Source: an uncultured bacterium
GTDB taxonomy: Bacteria; Verrucomicrobiota; Kiritimatiellia; RFP12; UBA1067
Assembly: GCA_902799955.1 (NCBI GenBank)
Contig: CADCCQ010000007.1
Location: 39,638-103,637, forward strand
Reading direction: 5' to 3'
DNA length: 64,000 bases
The stretch's first letter is position 1. Every line of letters starts with the position of its first letter. Shown one piece after another: positions 44,420-52,758 of this stretch. Under the pieces are notes generated by a model. That model saw only the letters and a program-made list of their open reading frames with translations, did not search any database and had not been told where the DNA came from. Position numbers and translations under genes: made by a program.

Positions 44420-46300
44420 ATGAACTTAATCATTACGTTTTCTTCGGATAACGAGAGAAGGGTGCTGCCTCCCGCCCCACCTCCACTGCCTATTCCGCTG
44501 GATGGCGAGATATGCAAGGACGGTGGTGAGATAGAAGGTGTGTTGTGGCCTAGCGATCTGATCAGTGCACAACTAAAGGATTATGGTGGGCTTGATGTAA
44601 AGCGAAAATATCTTTTACGGATTGCATCTAACTCTCATGTGTTTGCCTCACATGCACCGGCCTCAGATATCTCAATGACGAGTAATGAAGAAGGCGAATT
44701 CTGGGATGAAGATTACAATGACGTGAAGTATAAATATGCAGCTAAGCTATTGCGTGGAGCAGTCGGCAAATCCTTCTTGGTTTTGTGGGATATTAAAGCG
44801 AAGAAAGACATCATTTATTGGAAAATCAACATACGGTCTCCCCAATGGCAATATGAACTGTGGGGTAAGATGCTGCAAGAACTCTTGCCTTTCGCATCGC
44901 CTTATGTGGTGTCTCAACAGTCGGGTTTGTCGTATGGATTAATTAATAGAGAATGGACGGCAGGGGAAGGTTTACATGACTATGCTGAAATAGATACGTT
45001 GTTTTGTGAACTGAAGAAGCTCTTGGAAAAACTGGCTCCATATCTTGAAATGATCCGTCGCGACTCCGCCATGAAGATAACGCGGAAGCTTATAAGAGTG
45101 AAGAACGAGAAGCAGCGCGTTCTCGCCAAGAGCCTTGAAATTCCTATTCATTGTGCGATAAAAGACTTCTTTTGTGTCTTACTTAGGGACATTATAGAGG
45201 TACGGCGTAAAATTCAGAAAAGGAATGAAGAGGAGACAACTAAGAAGAATTCGTTGCCAGGCAATGCTAAATGTGGGGATAGTGTGCGGAAACTTGCCGA
45301 TGAAGTAGAGTATAGGGAAAAAATCGCGGCGGAACTGTCCGACCTAGCAAAGAAATGCAAAATATTCCTTTCCGATATGTATCCATGGTCTAAATGTAAG
45401 CGCTTAAAAGCGTCTGCGCTATCAGGGCGCGAGATTCCATCTTCAGTAGCATACCGTAAGGTGTGCCATGAAATACTTAGGTATGGCAATACGCGCTTTT
45501 TCTCGCTGGGGCTGGAGGGTCGTTTTCGTGTGCCGATGTACAAACCGGGAGAGAACGACAATGCCTCCGTATGGCAAAAGAATTACTCGGCCATATATGA
45601 GGTTTGGGTGTTCAAACGTTTGGTGGATGCGTTTTGCAAATTGGGTTTCCCTGAACTTCTTGGAGAATACCGAAATGGGATCGTGCAGAAGGTAAGAGAC
45701 ATCGCTTTCTATGGTAAATACAATAGCCCAATACATGCTTCTTTTTCTGGCGTTTCAGCAGGGGCGGATACTGAAGAAATGAGTGTAGAATTGATTCATG
45801 ATGTTCTTGCATATCATGGCAACAGCGAATTTGAAGTTCCACAAGGTCCTCCTAAAACACCAGACTTCGCCATTGTTTTCAGAAGCGGAGGCAAGGTTGT
45901 TTGGTTGGTCTTGGATGCGAAATCTGGCAAAAGGCTCGAATACTACGATATAGAAAAGCGCGACAAATATCGAGATTGCAGGTACAAAGATGAATATACA
46001 AAGCAATCGTGGCTGATATATTCTGGTAGGACAGACAATATTCCTAGAATAGAGTTCGACCCCACCTGCGAAAATGATGGTTCATGGGGAAAAGATTGTT
46101 ACGTGAATTTTGATCATCACAATAAAGAATTCTCCTGGGATGGTGAAAATGGGATTGTCGGTGATTTCAAGAGCGACACGCGATGTCGTGTGGGCCACAT
46201 CAGAGCTAATGCGGTAAACGATTTGGGCAACAAAACATTTCTGGAATTTGCGCAAGGTCAGATTGCAACGGCGAGGAGATTGCTGGGGTCTGTGCAGTAG
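44420..46300 (+). CDS. McrC-like DUF2357 PD-(D/E)XK nuclease
   Basis: A 626-aa protein with an N-terminal DUF2357-like beta-rich domain, a coiled-coil middle (IEVRRKIQKRNEEETTKKN; RKLADEVEYREKIAAELSD) and a C-terminal PD-(D/E)XK fold. The nuclease core is TPDFAIVF (~480) then VVWLVLDAKSGKRLEYYD (~498), with Asp, Asp and Lys in the expected spacing. It is the natural partner of the upstream McrB-type ATPase, 48 bases away and equally AT-rich. The pair resembles type IV (modification-dependent) restriction systems; the target (DNA or RNA, modified or not) is unknown. Confidence 0.82.
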   Translation: MNLIITFSSDNERRVLPPAPPPLPIPLDGEICKDGGEIEGVLWPSDLISAQLKDYGGLDVKRKYLLRIASNSHVFASHAPASDISMTSNEEGEFWDEDYNDVKYKYAAKLLRGAVGKSFLVLWDIKAKKDIIYWKINIRSPQWQYELWGKMLQELLPFASPYVVSQQSGLSYGLINREWTAGEGLHDYAEIDTLFCELKKLLEKLAPYLEMIRRDSAMKITRKLIRVKNEKQRVLAKSLEIPIHCAIKDFFCVLLRDIIEVRRKIQKRNEEETTKKNSLPGNAKCGDSVRKLADEVEYREKIAAELSDLAKKCKIFLSDMYPWSKCKRLKASALSGREIPSSVAYRKVCHEILRYGNTRFFSLGLEGRFRVPMYKPGENDNASVWQKNYSAIYEVWVFKRLVDAFCKLGFPELLGEYRNGIVQKVRDIAFYGKYNSPIHASFSGVSAGADTEEMSVELIHDVLAYHGNSEFEVPQGPPKTPDFAIVFRSGGKVVWLVLDAKSGKRLEYYDIEKRDKYRDCRYKDEYTKQSWLIYSGRTDNIPRIEFDPTCENDGSWGKDCYVNFDHHNKEFSWDGENGIVGDFKSDTRCRVGHIRANAVNDLGNKTFLEFAQGQIATARRLLGSVQ

Positions 46301-46424
46301 TACGAGGCCGTGTTGCAGATTAACACATTGGTCTAATCCTCCGATATTGAATGTGAGGTGGCCGATGTCGAGCTGCCTGTAGGCTTCTTTCATGTTTTCG
46401 CTTGTCACGTCACCCCGACTTGAG

Positions 46425-48095
46425 TCATTGAGTCAATGGTGAAACCATGAAAATACCATTCTTGAAGTGCGCCTCGAGTCCGAATGTAGCGAAAACGCGT
46501 TGAAGACTTGTTGCACCATTGAATCCCGTCCCTTTTTGTCGTGCGGCTGCCGATCGTGCAGCGAATAGAATTTCGCCAGCTTCTTTGGCCGTTTTACATT
46601 TGCGGCAGACATCCAACGCGCAGGCCAATCGCGCCATTTCCGCGAGGTCATAAATCGATTCGGATGTGTCAGAATTGTCTTGTGGTGACTTGGCGGCAAG
46701 AGGCATCGCATCTATTTCATAAGAAGTTCTACGATTGAACTCTTCTTCGATTGCTTGTTCGGTAATGCCTCCTTTCTCGGAGAACAGGGCGAGGTGAAGG
46801 AAGGTGGCGTGAAACTCCCTGAAGTTTCCGTCCCAGACACATTGTTTTGCTCTGTCTAGGAAAACTTCTCTTGCGCCATCGGCGAAATTCACTTTGCTTT
46901 TGTGTGCCGTTTCCCATTCGCCCAATTCGCGTTGCAGCGCACGTTCGATGTCGTCAGGTCGATCTTTGAGCGGGGGAACGTCTACGTGCCAAGTGTTAAT
47001 GCGTTCAAACAGATCCAATCGGAACCTTCCTGCCGCACATTCTTTTCTCAGGTCCTTGTTTGTCCCGCAAAGCAAAAGGAAGCGGGTCGTGATATGTTCT
47101 GTTCCTCCGACACGGGTAAAAGGATTGCCATCAAGTATGGTAAGTAGTTTCACTTGCAGATGCAGCGGCAGTTCGCCTATCTCATCAAGGAAGAGGATGC
47201 CATTATTTGCTCTTTCAAAAATTCCTATGTGTTGTTGGTGGGCATCGGTAAAAGCGCCTTTCTCATGGCCAAAGAGTTCTGTCTCAATTAGGTTCGGAGC
47301 GATGGCGGCAACGTTCTGGACAATGCAGTTCATGTTGTTCATGTCTCCGTGTAGGGCTTGCATATAGGAGATGATTAGTCTCCCCAATTCGCTTTTCCCC
47401 GCTCCTGTTGGCCCGGTGATTAAGATCTTTGCATCCTGGAAGGTTTGAATGACGCGCTCTAACTTATCAAGTGCCGTTGAATATTCTGGATGCGATGTCC
47501 CAATCCCTTGGCGTAGAAGGCCATTGGATGTTAAAGATATGTCTGTACCATACCATAGGTTTTCGGGTGTTTTTGCTTGCCGTGGATCAATGCGTTTGAC
47601 ATAACGAAATCGCATGTTCTCATTCGTGCGCTCAAGATGCTTGGTCGCAAGATATAGTGCGGTTCTTGCCGCTGTTGTACTTCCCAATAGACTTATCGTA
47701 GTCGTAATCGGTTGTCTTCGCTCGTTCGCCACAATGCCATTAAGAACAGGGTTGAGACACTTCACGCAGGCATCGATATTCCAGATGTCGGTATATTCTA
47801 TGGGGACAATCTGGATTTCAAGTTCACATACAAAAGAGTTGGCAATGTCTTCATCCTTGATACGAGAGTGAATTATATTATGGATGTGGTTCTCAATCAG
47901 TGGCTTGAGGCGGAGGGCGACTTTTTCGTGTATGGTCGGCGTAATCAGCATGTAGTGTGTTATTAGAGGAATGCCGTGCAATGATAGAAACGCTGTTGCA
48001 GGACGCCATTTCTCGATTTCAGTTTTAGTTGGGCTCATAGAGAGATGGTCCAGTTGTGGGTCAAAGAGCGCGATGGCTATGTTCTTGGTTTTCAT
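46425..48095 (-). CDS. RtcR-family sigma-54-dependent activator with CARF-like sensor
   Basis: A 556-aa bacterial enhancer-binding protein. Residues 1-190 are a CARF-like ligand-sensing domain as in RtcR (KWRPATAFLSLHGIPLITHY; TISLLGSTTAARTALYLATK). The AAA+ domain (~205-440) has ITGPTGAGKSELG, ELFGHEKGAFTDA and GILFLDEIGELPL. The usual GAFTGA sigma-54 contact loop is GAFTDA here. The C-terminus (ARLACALDVCRKCKTAKEAG, then LQRVFATFGLEAHF) matches RtcR rather than Fis. It has its own sigma-70 promoter and lies divergent to a -24/-12 promoter it presumably activates. No rtcA/rtcB is present. Confidence 0.9.
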   Translation of the reverse strand: MKTKNIAIALFDPQLDHLSMSPTKTEIEKWRPATAFLSLHGIPLITHYMLITPTIHEKVALRLKPLIENHIHNIIHSRIKDEDIANSFVCELEIQIVPIEYTDIWNIDACVKCLNPVLNGIVANERRQPITTTISLLGSTTAARTALYLATKHLERTNENMRFRYVKRIDPRQAKTPENLWYGTDISLTSNGLLRQGIGTSHPEYSTALDKLERVIQTFQDAKILITGPTGAGKSELGRLIISYMQALHGDMNNMNCIVQNVAAIAPNLIETELFGHEKGAFTDAHQQHIGIFERANNGILFLDEIGELPLHLQVKLLTILDGNPFTRVGGTEHITTRFLLLCGTNKDLRKECAAGRFRLDLFERINTWHVDVPPLKDRPDDIERALQRELGEWETAHKSKVNFADGAREVFLDRAKQCVWDGNFREFHATFLHLALFSEKGGITEQAIEEEFNRRTSYEIDAMPLAAKSPQDNSDTSESIYDLAEMARLACALDVCRKCKTAKEAGEILFAARSAAARQKGTGFNGATSLQRVFATFGLEAHFKNGIFMVSPLTQ

Positions 48096-48122
48096 ATAAT
48101 ATTCCTTTTGTTGATTTTTAAA

Positions 48123-48151
48123 AGTATATCACATGAGGCAGATATTGTAAA
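48123..48151 (-). promoter_or_regulatory. Sigma-70-type promoter of the RtcR-like gene
   Basis: Minus strand: TTTACA (48151-48146), a 17-base spacer and TATACT (48128-48123), ~28 bases before the ATG at 48095. An AAAGGAA ribosome site follows. The regulator would be made constitutively at low level. Confidence 0.7.
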
Positions 48152-48262
48152 TGATATTTTTATATCAAAATTAATAATGTGATTTGATTTGCTATATTTT
48201 TGAAGAGGTGAGAAATATTGAATAATTCGCAAAAACATGAAATTATTTGATTCTTGCGATTT

Positions 48263-48278
48263 TGGCACGGCATTTGCT
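48263..48278 (+). promoter_or_regulatory. Sigma-54 (-24/-12) promoter
   Basis: TGGCACG-N4-TTGCT matches the sigma-54 consensus exactly, with GG at 48264-48265 and GC at 48276-48277. The transcription start should be near 48289, ~50 bases before ATG 48338. Just upstream, TCGCAA (48227-48232) and TTGCGA (48254-48259) form a widely spaced inverted repeat that may or may not be an activator site. Confidence 0.9.
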
Positions 48279-48337
48279 TTGTAAAGGATGCAATTCCGTA
48301 TAGCGAGTTAAATACAATCGGCAAGGAGAACTAGAAA

Positions 48338-48784
48338 ATGAAACAAACAACGGCGTCCACAGCCGAAGTGAAATGTGGTACCGACAAGAACAAGATGCGT
48401 ACGGCCAGCAAGCTGAAGCGCGGGTGGAACTGGGAGTACTCCTTCTGCGGGAAGACACTGCCCGATGGCACTCGCAGGACGCTTGTGGTGGAGTACATGC
48501 TGCACCATCGTGCGAGCGGGACTGATGTGATCATCTCGAACTACCCCGGCGGTCGCGCTTATGAGGACGCCGCTGTCGAGGCAATTAGCGATGCTTTTCG
48601 CGATTTCGTCTGGGCGGCACGCGAGGAAGGCGTCGCCTGGCAGGAAGTGAGGCATCGCCACTATTTGACCGGTTGGCTCATCGATGCACCGATTGACAGC
48701 GAGATCGTCAAGGCATTGGCGGCTGCGCTGGCGGCGATTAACCGCGTAACCGTGGAGATGAAGATGGCAGAGGAAGCGCAGTGA
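48338..48784 (+). CDS. First gene of the sigma-54 operon, unknown function
   Basis: A 148-aa protein with AAGGAG upstream of ATG. It starts with a basic stretch (KNKMRTASKLKRGWNWEYSF), then strands (GTRRTLVVEYMLHH, TDVIISNYPGG), a long helix (DAAVEAISDAFRDFVWAARE) and a C-terminal helix (DSEIVKALAAALAAINRVTV). No signal or membrane segment is seen. I do not recognise a family; its first position in a tightly switched operon suggests a core role. Confidence 0.7.
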   Translation: MKQTTASTAEVKCGTDKNKMRTASKLKRGWNWEYSFCGKTLPDGTRRTLVVEYMLHHRASGTDVIISNYPGGRAYEDAAVEAISDAFRDFVWAAREEGVAWQEVRHRHYLTGWLIDAPIDSEIVKALAAALAAINRVTVEMKMAEEAQ

Positions 48785-48822
48785 GGGCCACATCCTATAA
48801 GAGGTGGAACAAACTTGAATTT

Positions 48823-48847
48823 CTGCATAGTCACTGGGGCTATGCGG
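48823..48847 (+). other. Intergenic hairpin in the sigma-54 operon
   Basis: An 8-bp stem CTGCATAG / CTATGCGG (one G-U pair) with loop TCACTGGGG, between the first two genes. No T-run follows, so it more likely marks RNA processing or stability than termination. Confidence 0.45.
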
Positions 48848-48885
48848 TGTAAACTAAACAAACAAGAGAAAAAAGGAAGGTAGGA

Positions 48886-49125
48886 ATGAGAAAAAAAGAT
48901 GTTGCGCGCATTGCGCTCTTGGATGTCCTTGCTCGGCGCAAGGAACAGTTGGCTCCCCGTGTGACGATCTCGGCACCAGCCGGGATGGTCGCCGACATGC
49001 TGCCGTCACTGATTCAGACGTTGCTGCAGGCTAAGGCAGCTGACATTGTCAACGCGAACCTGTGTCTCGTCGGCAACGCATTGACCGTTCAGGTGGCTCT
49101 TCCAGGAAGTGATTGGAAGGCATAA
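48886..49125 (+). CDS. Small protein of unknown function
   Basis: A 79-aa protein with an AAGGAAGG ribosome site. An N-terminal basic helix (KKDVARIALLDVLARRKEQL) is followed by a mixed region (VTISAPAGMVADMLPSLIQT, then NLCLVGNALTVQVALPG). It lies between the first operon gene and the NYN RNase gene. No family recognised. An adaptor or antitoxin-like role would be only a guess. Confidence 0.6.
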   Translation: MRKKDVARIALLDVLARRKEQLAPRVTISAPAGMVADMLPSLIQTLLQAKAADIVNANLCLVGNALTVQVALPGSDWKA

Positions 49126-49139
49126 AAGAAAGGGGTACA

Positions 49140-49892
49140 ATGATGAATTGTGATATTCGCCAGCGGACAGAAGCAATCCGCTATGCGTTGATGAGAGGCG
49201 AGTCGGACGAGCAGATCGCCGTCAGCCTCGGAACGACGCTGCAGGCCGTACGGGTTGTCCGCAAGGGGCTTGGGCTGCCGCAGACGATGGGGATAACGCA
49301 TCGTTCGCAGGCCTTCGGGTGCCGGGGCGTCATCAACCGTCCTGCGGTGCCGACTGTGCGCCGTCCCATGACTAAGTCGGCATGTCCGCTGCATGGACAC
49401 TTCGCTTCGGTCGACGGCGCGAACGTCGCCGGGTGGGGGCAGCGTCGCGGCGAACCGCGTCTGGCGCAGACGCTGGCGCTTTGCCGCTGGTTCAGCGACA
49501 ACGGGGTGCAGTTCGTCTGCTGGTTCGACTCTAACTTCCGCTGGGCGGTACGGCAGTTCAACCCGTGTCATGCGGAAGTGCTGGAGCAGATTCTGCAGCG
49601 TGAGCCCAGTTTGTTCAAGATGTCGCCGGCCGGGGTGACCGCCAACGGTGTTAGGCGCAAGGCCGACCCTTGGGTGCTTCAGGACGCCTTGTCGATACCT
49701 GGTGGGCTGGTCGTCTCCAACGACCTCTACCGCAAGGAAGTCGAGTCGAATCCGCAGGGCTTTGGCTGGCTCACTCAACATCCCGAATGCCGCGTCACAG
49801 GTCAGATCGCTGCAAACGGCGACATATTGCTTGGCGACGACGGACACATTCGCATCCCTGTCAATAATGATCCTAGGTCCTATATCCGCTAA
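49140..49892 (+). CDS. HTH-NYN (Zc3h12a-like) ribonuclease
   Basis: A 250-aa protein starting at 49140 or 49143 with AAAGGGG upstream. Residues about 5-45 form a helix-turn-helix (RGESDEQIAVSLGTTLQAVR). Residues about 85-215 form an NYN/Zc3h12a-like PIN fold. FASVDGANVAGWG (first Asp and Asn), VQFVCWFDSNFRW (second Asp), KADPWVLQDAL (third Asp) and GGLVVSNDLYRKE (Ser-Asn-Asp) fit the acidic metal-dependent RNase centre. It is probably the RNA-cleaving effector or processing enzyme of the operon; its RNA target is unknown. Confidence 0.78.
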   Translation: MMNCDIRQRTEAIRYALMRGESDEQIAVSLGTTLQAVRVVRKGLGLPQTMGITHRSQAFGCRGVINRPAVPTVRRPMTKSACPLHGHFASVDGANVAGWGQRRGEPRLAQTLALCRWFSDNGVQFVCWFDSNFRWAVRQFNPCHAEVLEQILQREPSLFKMSPAGVTANGVRRKADPWVLQDALSIPGGLVVSNDLYRKEVESNPQGFGWLTQHPECRVTGQIAANGDILLGDDGHIRIPVNNDPRSYIR

Positions 49893-49959
49893 TATCTTTT
49901 GCAGGCGCGCGGACGCGCGTCTCTACCATAACACCAATCAAAGAAAGAAGGAAACAATC

Positions 49960-51201
49960 ATGGTTAAATTCACGTTTGATTCTCTCGCCAACGGCAATGC
50001 GCCAGAGGCACAGATTACCGTCTACGACGACGACCGCAAGCCGCTCGTTCTTGGAGCTGCGCAGCAGCTTGGACGCACCGGTGCGGGCGGCAGCGTGTAC
50101 GAGATCCCCACGGCGCCAGAATTCTGCGCCAAGCTGCTCAAGCCGCAGGATCTCGCAGACGCCGCCAAGCGCAAGCGCATTCTCTCCACACTCGAGACGA
50201 TGCTCGAGATGCCCGAGTGCGCGAGAAATCCAAACCTCGCGTGGCCGTTTGGTTTGGTCTATGACAAGGAGCATTCTCCGATAGGCTACGCGATGCGCAG
50301 GATTCCGAAGGACTACTTGCCTTTCAAGGCGGTCTTTGGCGGTTCGATGTCCGTGAAGCGCGCGTTCCCGGCGATCGGACGCAAGGAGCTCGCACAAGCG
50401 GCAAAGAACTTTGTCGAGACTCTGGACTTCCTTGAGGCGGTCGGCGTGCGCCCGGCGGACTTCAATCCGGAGAACTTCATGCTCAACGAGCGCGGCGAGG
50501 TGCGATTCCTCGACTGCGATTCCTACATGATTTACTCGCGGTCCGGCAAGACAATGACGAGCGAAATGTACTTCCCTGATTGCGCGGCGCCGGAGCTGTT
50601 GTGCGATCCCAAGACAATTCGCGCTCCCCGCACCTTGGAGCAGACGTGCTTCTCTGCCGCGGTGTTGTCGTTCATGCTGGTCATGAGCGGGCAGCATCCA
50701 TATTCGTTCGTCGATGCCCAGGACGGCACCACTACTGGCACTCCATCTGAGAACATCATCGCGGGCAAATGCCCTCTCGGCAAAGGCGCCGGCTGCCGCC
50801 AGGATCCGCGGTGGTATGCGCTCTGGAGTTGGCTCACGAGCGGACTACAGGTGGCGTTCATCACGACTTTCCGCGACGGACATGCGAATCCCAGTCTCCG
50901 TACGCCGCTCGCCACGCTCGCCAGTGAACTTGGAAAGTTCGCCTACGAATGTGGAAGGTTGCCAGAACGCAACGATCTCGCTCCCAATGCGCCCAAGCCT
51001 AGAGAGGCCAACATACAGCCGCCTCCAATGGCTTTCCCCACTCGCGGCTATCCATATACGCCGCGTCCGCAACTACCGCGTCCGCAAATGCCGTACCCGC
51101 AGTATGGTACGCGCCATCCAGCGCGTCGTCCGTATGGCTACGGCGAACGCACTTCAAATTTCGGCTGCAACTACCGTCCGTTCGGTGGAAAGCAGTACTA
51201 A
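49960..51201 (+). CDS. YegI/TerY-P-type protein kinase
   Basis: A 413-aa Ser/Thr kinase-like protein. Gly-rich loop GRTGAGGSVYEI lies near residue 36, the ATP-binding Lys is in CAKLLKPQ, the catalytic loop is RPADFNPENFMLNERG and the DFG equivalent is FLDCDSYMI near residue 185. DFNPENF and DCDSY are typical of kinases in TerY-P/YegI-type triads. The C-terminal ~70 residues are Pro/Tyr/Arg-rich (YPYTPRPQLPRPQMPYPQYG), probably a flexible docking tail. It precedes the VWA and PP2C genes, the same three functions as YegI-YegL-YegK. Confidence 0.85.
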   Translation: MVKFTFDSLANGNAPEAQITVYDDDRKPLVLGAAQQLGRTGAGGSVYEIPTAPEFCAKLLKPQDLADAAKRKRILSTLETMLEMPECARNPNLAWPFGLVYDKEHSPIGYAMRRIPKDYLPFKAVFGGSMSVKRAFPAIGRKELAQAAKNFVETLDFLEAVGVRPADFNPENFMLNERGEVRFLDCDSYMIYSRSGKTMTSEMYFPDCAAPELLCDPKTIRAPRTLEQTCFSAAVLSFMLVMSGQHPYSFVDAQDGTTTGTPSENIIAGKCPLGKGAGCRQDPRWYALWSWLTSGLQVAFITTFRDGHANPSLRTPLATLASELGKFAYECGRLPERNDLAPNAPKPREANIQPPPMAFPTRGYPYTPRPQLPRPQMPYPQYGTRHPARRPYGYGERTSNFGCNYRPFGGKQY

Positions 51202-51231
51202 TAAGGCAAAAAACAACAAAGGAACAAAACA

Positions 51232-51942
51232 ATGAAAACATACAACTCGTCGCTTGACGCGACAAACCCGGCAGCACGCGTCCCAGTAGTGGTTCTGCTC
51301 GATACCAGTTACTCCATGCGCGGCAAGTCGATCGCGGAACTCAACAACGGCGTCAACCGTTTTTTCGCCGAAGTGCGTGACGATGACGCGGCGGTCATGT
51401 CCGCCGACATCGCCCTTGTGACGTTCAACACGACAGCTCAAGTCGTCCACGGCTTTGCGTCCGCCTTCGATTATCCCGACAGGCTCGAGCCGTTCGTGGC
51501 GGACGGCCAGACAGCGACCGGCCCCGCGCTGGAGTTGGCGGAACGCCTTCTTGCCGAGCGCGAGGCGGAGTATGCCAGGGTCGGACTCCCCCACTTCAAG
51601 CCGTGGTGCATCTGCCTTACCGACGGCAGACCGTATCCCGACAGGGGATGGAAGGAGCCGGCGAAACGCTTCCGCGAGAAGGCCGAACGCGGAGGTCTGA
51701 CCTATCTCTGCGTCGGTGTCGGCGACGACATCAGCGAAGAGACTCTGGAGGAACTGTCAGCTTCGGAACCGGGCGTGATCCGCCTAAAGGACTTGAGGTT
51801 CTCCGCGTTCTTCCAGTGGTTGAGCGCGAGCATGCACGACGTCTCGGTCGCCGGCACGGCGAGCCAGGACAACGTTCGCCTTCGCGGGATTGGCGGATGG
51901 GCGAGGTTCCTGAACCCCAATGAGAGGGGATGTTCGAGATGA
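51232..51942 (+). CDS. TerY-type von Willebrand factor A protein
   Basis: A 236-aa cytoplasmic VWA protein. The complete MIDAS site is VVLLDTSYSMRGKSI (DxSxS near residue 25), Thr in DGQTATGPALELAE and Asp in CLTDGRPYPDRGW. It lacks membrane helices, unlike the BatA-like protein at 955. In TerY-P systems it is thought to bridge kinase, phosphatase and client proteins in a metal-dependent way. The stop overlaps the PP2C start (ATGA at 51939). Confidence 0.88.
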   Translation: MKTYNSSLDATNPAARVPVVVLLDTSYSMRGKSIAELNNGVNRFFAEVRDDDAAVMSADIALVTFNTTAQVVHGFASAFDYPDRLEPFVADGQTATGPALELAERLLAEREAEYARVGLPHFKPWCICLTDGRPYPDRGWKEPAKRFREKAERGGLTYLCVGVGDDISEETLEELSASEPGVIRLKDLRFSAFFQWLSASMHDVSVAGTASQDNVRLRGIGGWARFLNPNERGCSR

Positions 51943-52754
51943 GCCGCTTTGCCGAATGGGAAAGCCTCGCGGTGAGCGTCATTGGCCCCGAGCATGTGAG
52001 GCGGGAGCAGCCGCTTCAAGATGCCAGTGGAGTGGTTTGCTCTCCGCGTCCAGCCGCCGTCGTCTGCGACGGCGCTGGATCGGCCCGTTTCTCGCATGTC
52101 GGCGCCGAGGCCGCCGTGCGCGAATTCAGAATCGCGCTTGCCGCGCTTGAGCCGATGCTGGAGTCCTGCCTTGATTCGAATGAAATCTCATTCGGCTGTG
52201 CGAAGGACTACTGGAGGTATCTGGCCAACTGGATGTGCCGCGCGATTGTCGCGGCAAAGGATGAGTCCGCTCGTGTGGGGTCGGGCAGCCCGGGCGACTA
52301 TGACTTCACCTTGGCTGCCACTGTCGTGGGCTGGCGCTACACGGCGTTCCTTCAGGTTGGAGACGGCGCAATTGCCGTACGTCTGCACAGGGGTGACAGC
52401 GCACTTGTCTTCAAACCTGAGAAGGGGCGTTACGCCAACGTGACCAAGTTCCTTGACAAGGACACGGTTGAAGAGGACGCATTCCTGACGCGCATTCTCC
52501 CGTCTTCGGCCATTTCCGGCGTTATGGTCATGAGCGACGGGCCGGAGATCAAGATGCTTGACATGTCCGGCAACCGCCCGGCGAGAATCGTGTCGGACAT
52601 GATCGACGATTGTGCGAAGGGCGAGCTGGACCGTGCATCGCTGTTGAACTACCTGACGGGCAGTCGCTGGATGAATGATCCGCGGGGCGGAGATGACAAG
52701 AGCGTTGCCATACTCGCGCGTGCGAATACACGCAAAGGCGAAAATGAGGAGTGA
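51939..52754 (+). CDS. PP2C-family protein phosphatase
   Basis: A 271-aa protein. The start at 51939 is preferred because GAGAGGGG ends 9 bases upstream and the start overlaps the VWA stop; ATG 51930 abuts that site. PP2C metal-binding Asp residues are in VVCDGAGSARFSH, LQVGDGAIAV, VMSDGPEIK and GGDDKSVAIL. With the preceding kinase and VWA protein it completes the TerY-P/YegIKL-type triad and would reverse the kinase. Length is normal for the short PP2C_2 branch. Confidence 0.88.
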   Translation: MSRFAEWESLAVSVIGPEHVRREQPLQDASGVVCSPRPAAVVCDGAGSARFSHVGAEAAVREFRIALAALEPMLESCLDSNEISFGCAKDYWRYLANWMCRAIVAAKDESARVGSGSPGDYDFTLAATVVGWRYTAFLQVGDGAIAVRLHRGDSALVFKPEKGRYANVTKFLDKDTVEEDAFLTRILPSSAISGVMVMSDGPEIKMLDMSGNRPARIVSDMIDDCAKGELDRASLLNYLTGSRWMNDPRGGDDKSVAILARANTRKGENEE

Positions 52755-52758
52755 TGAA

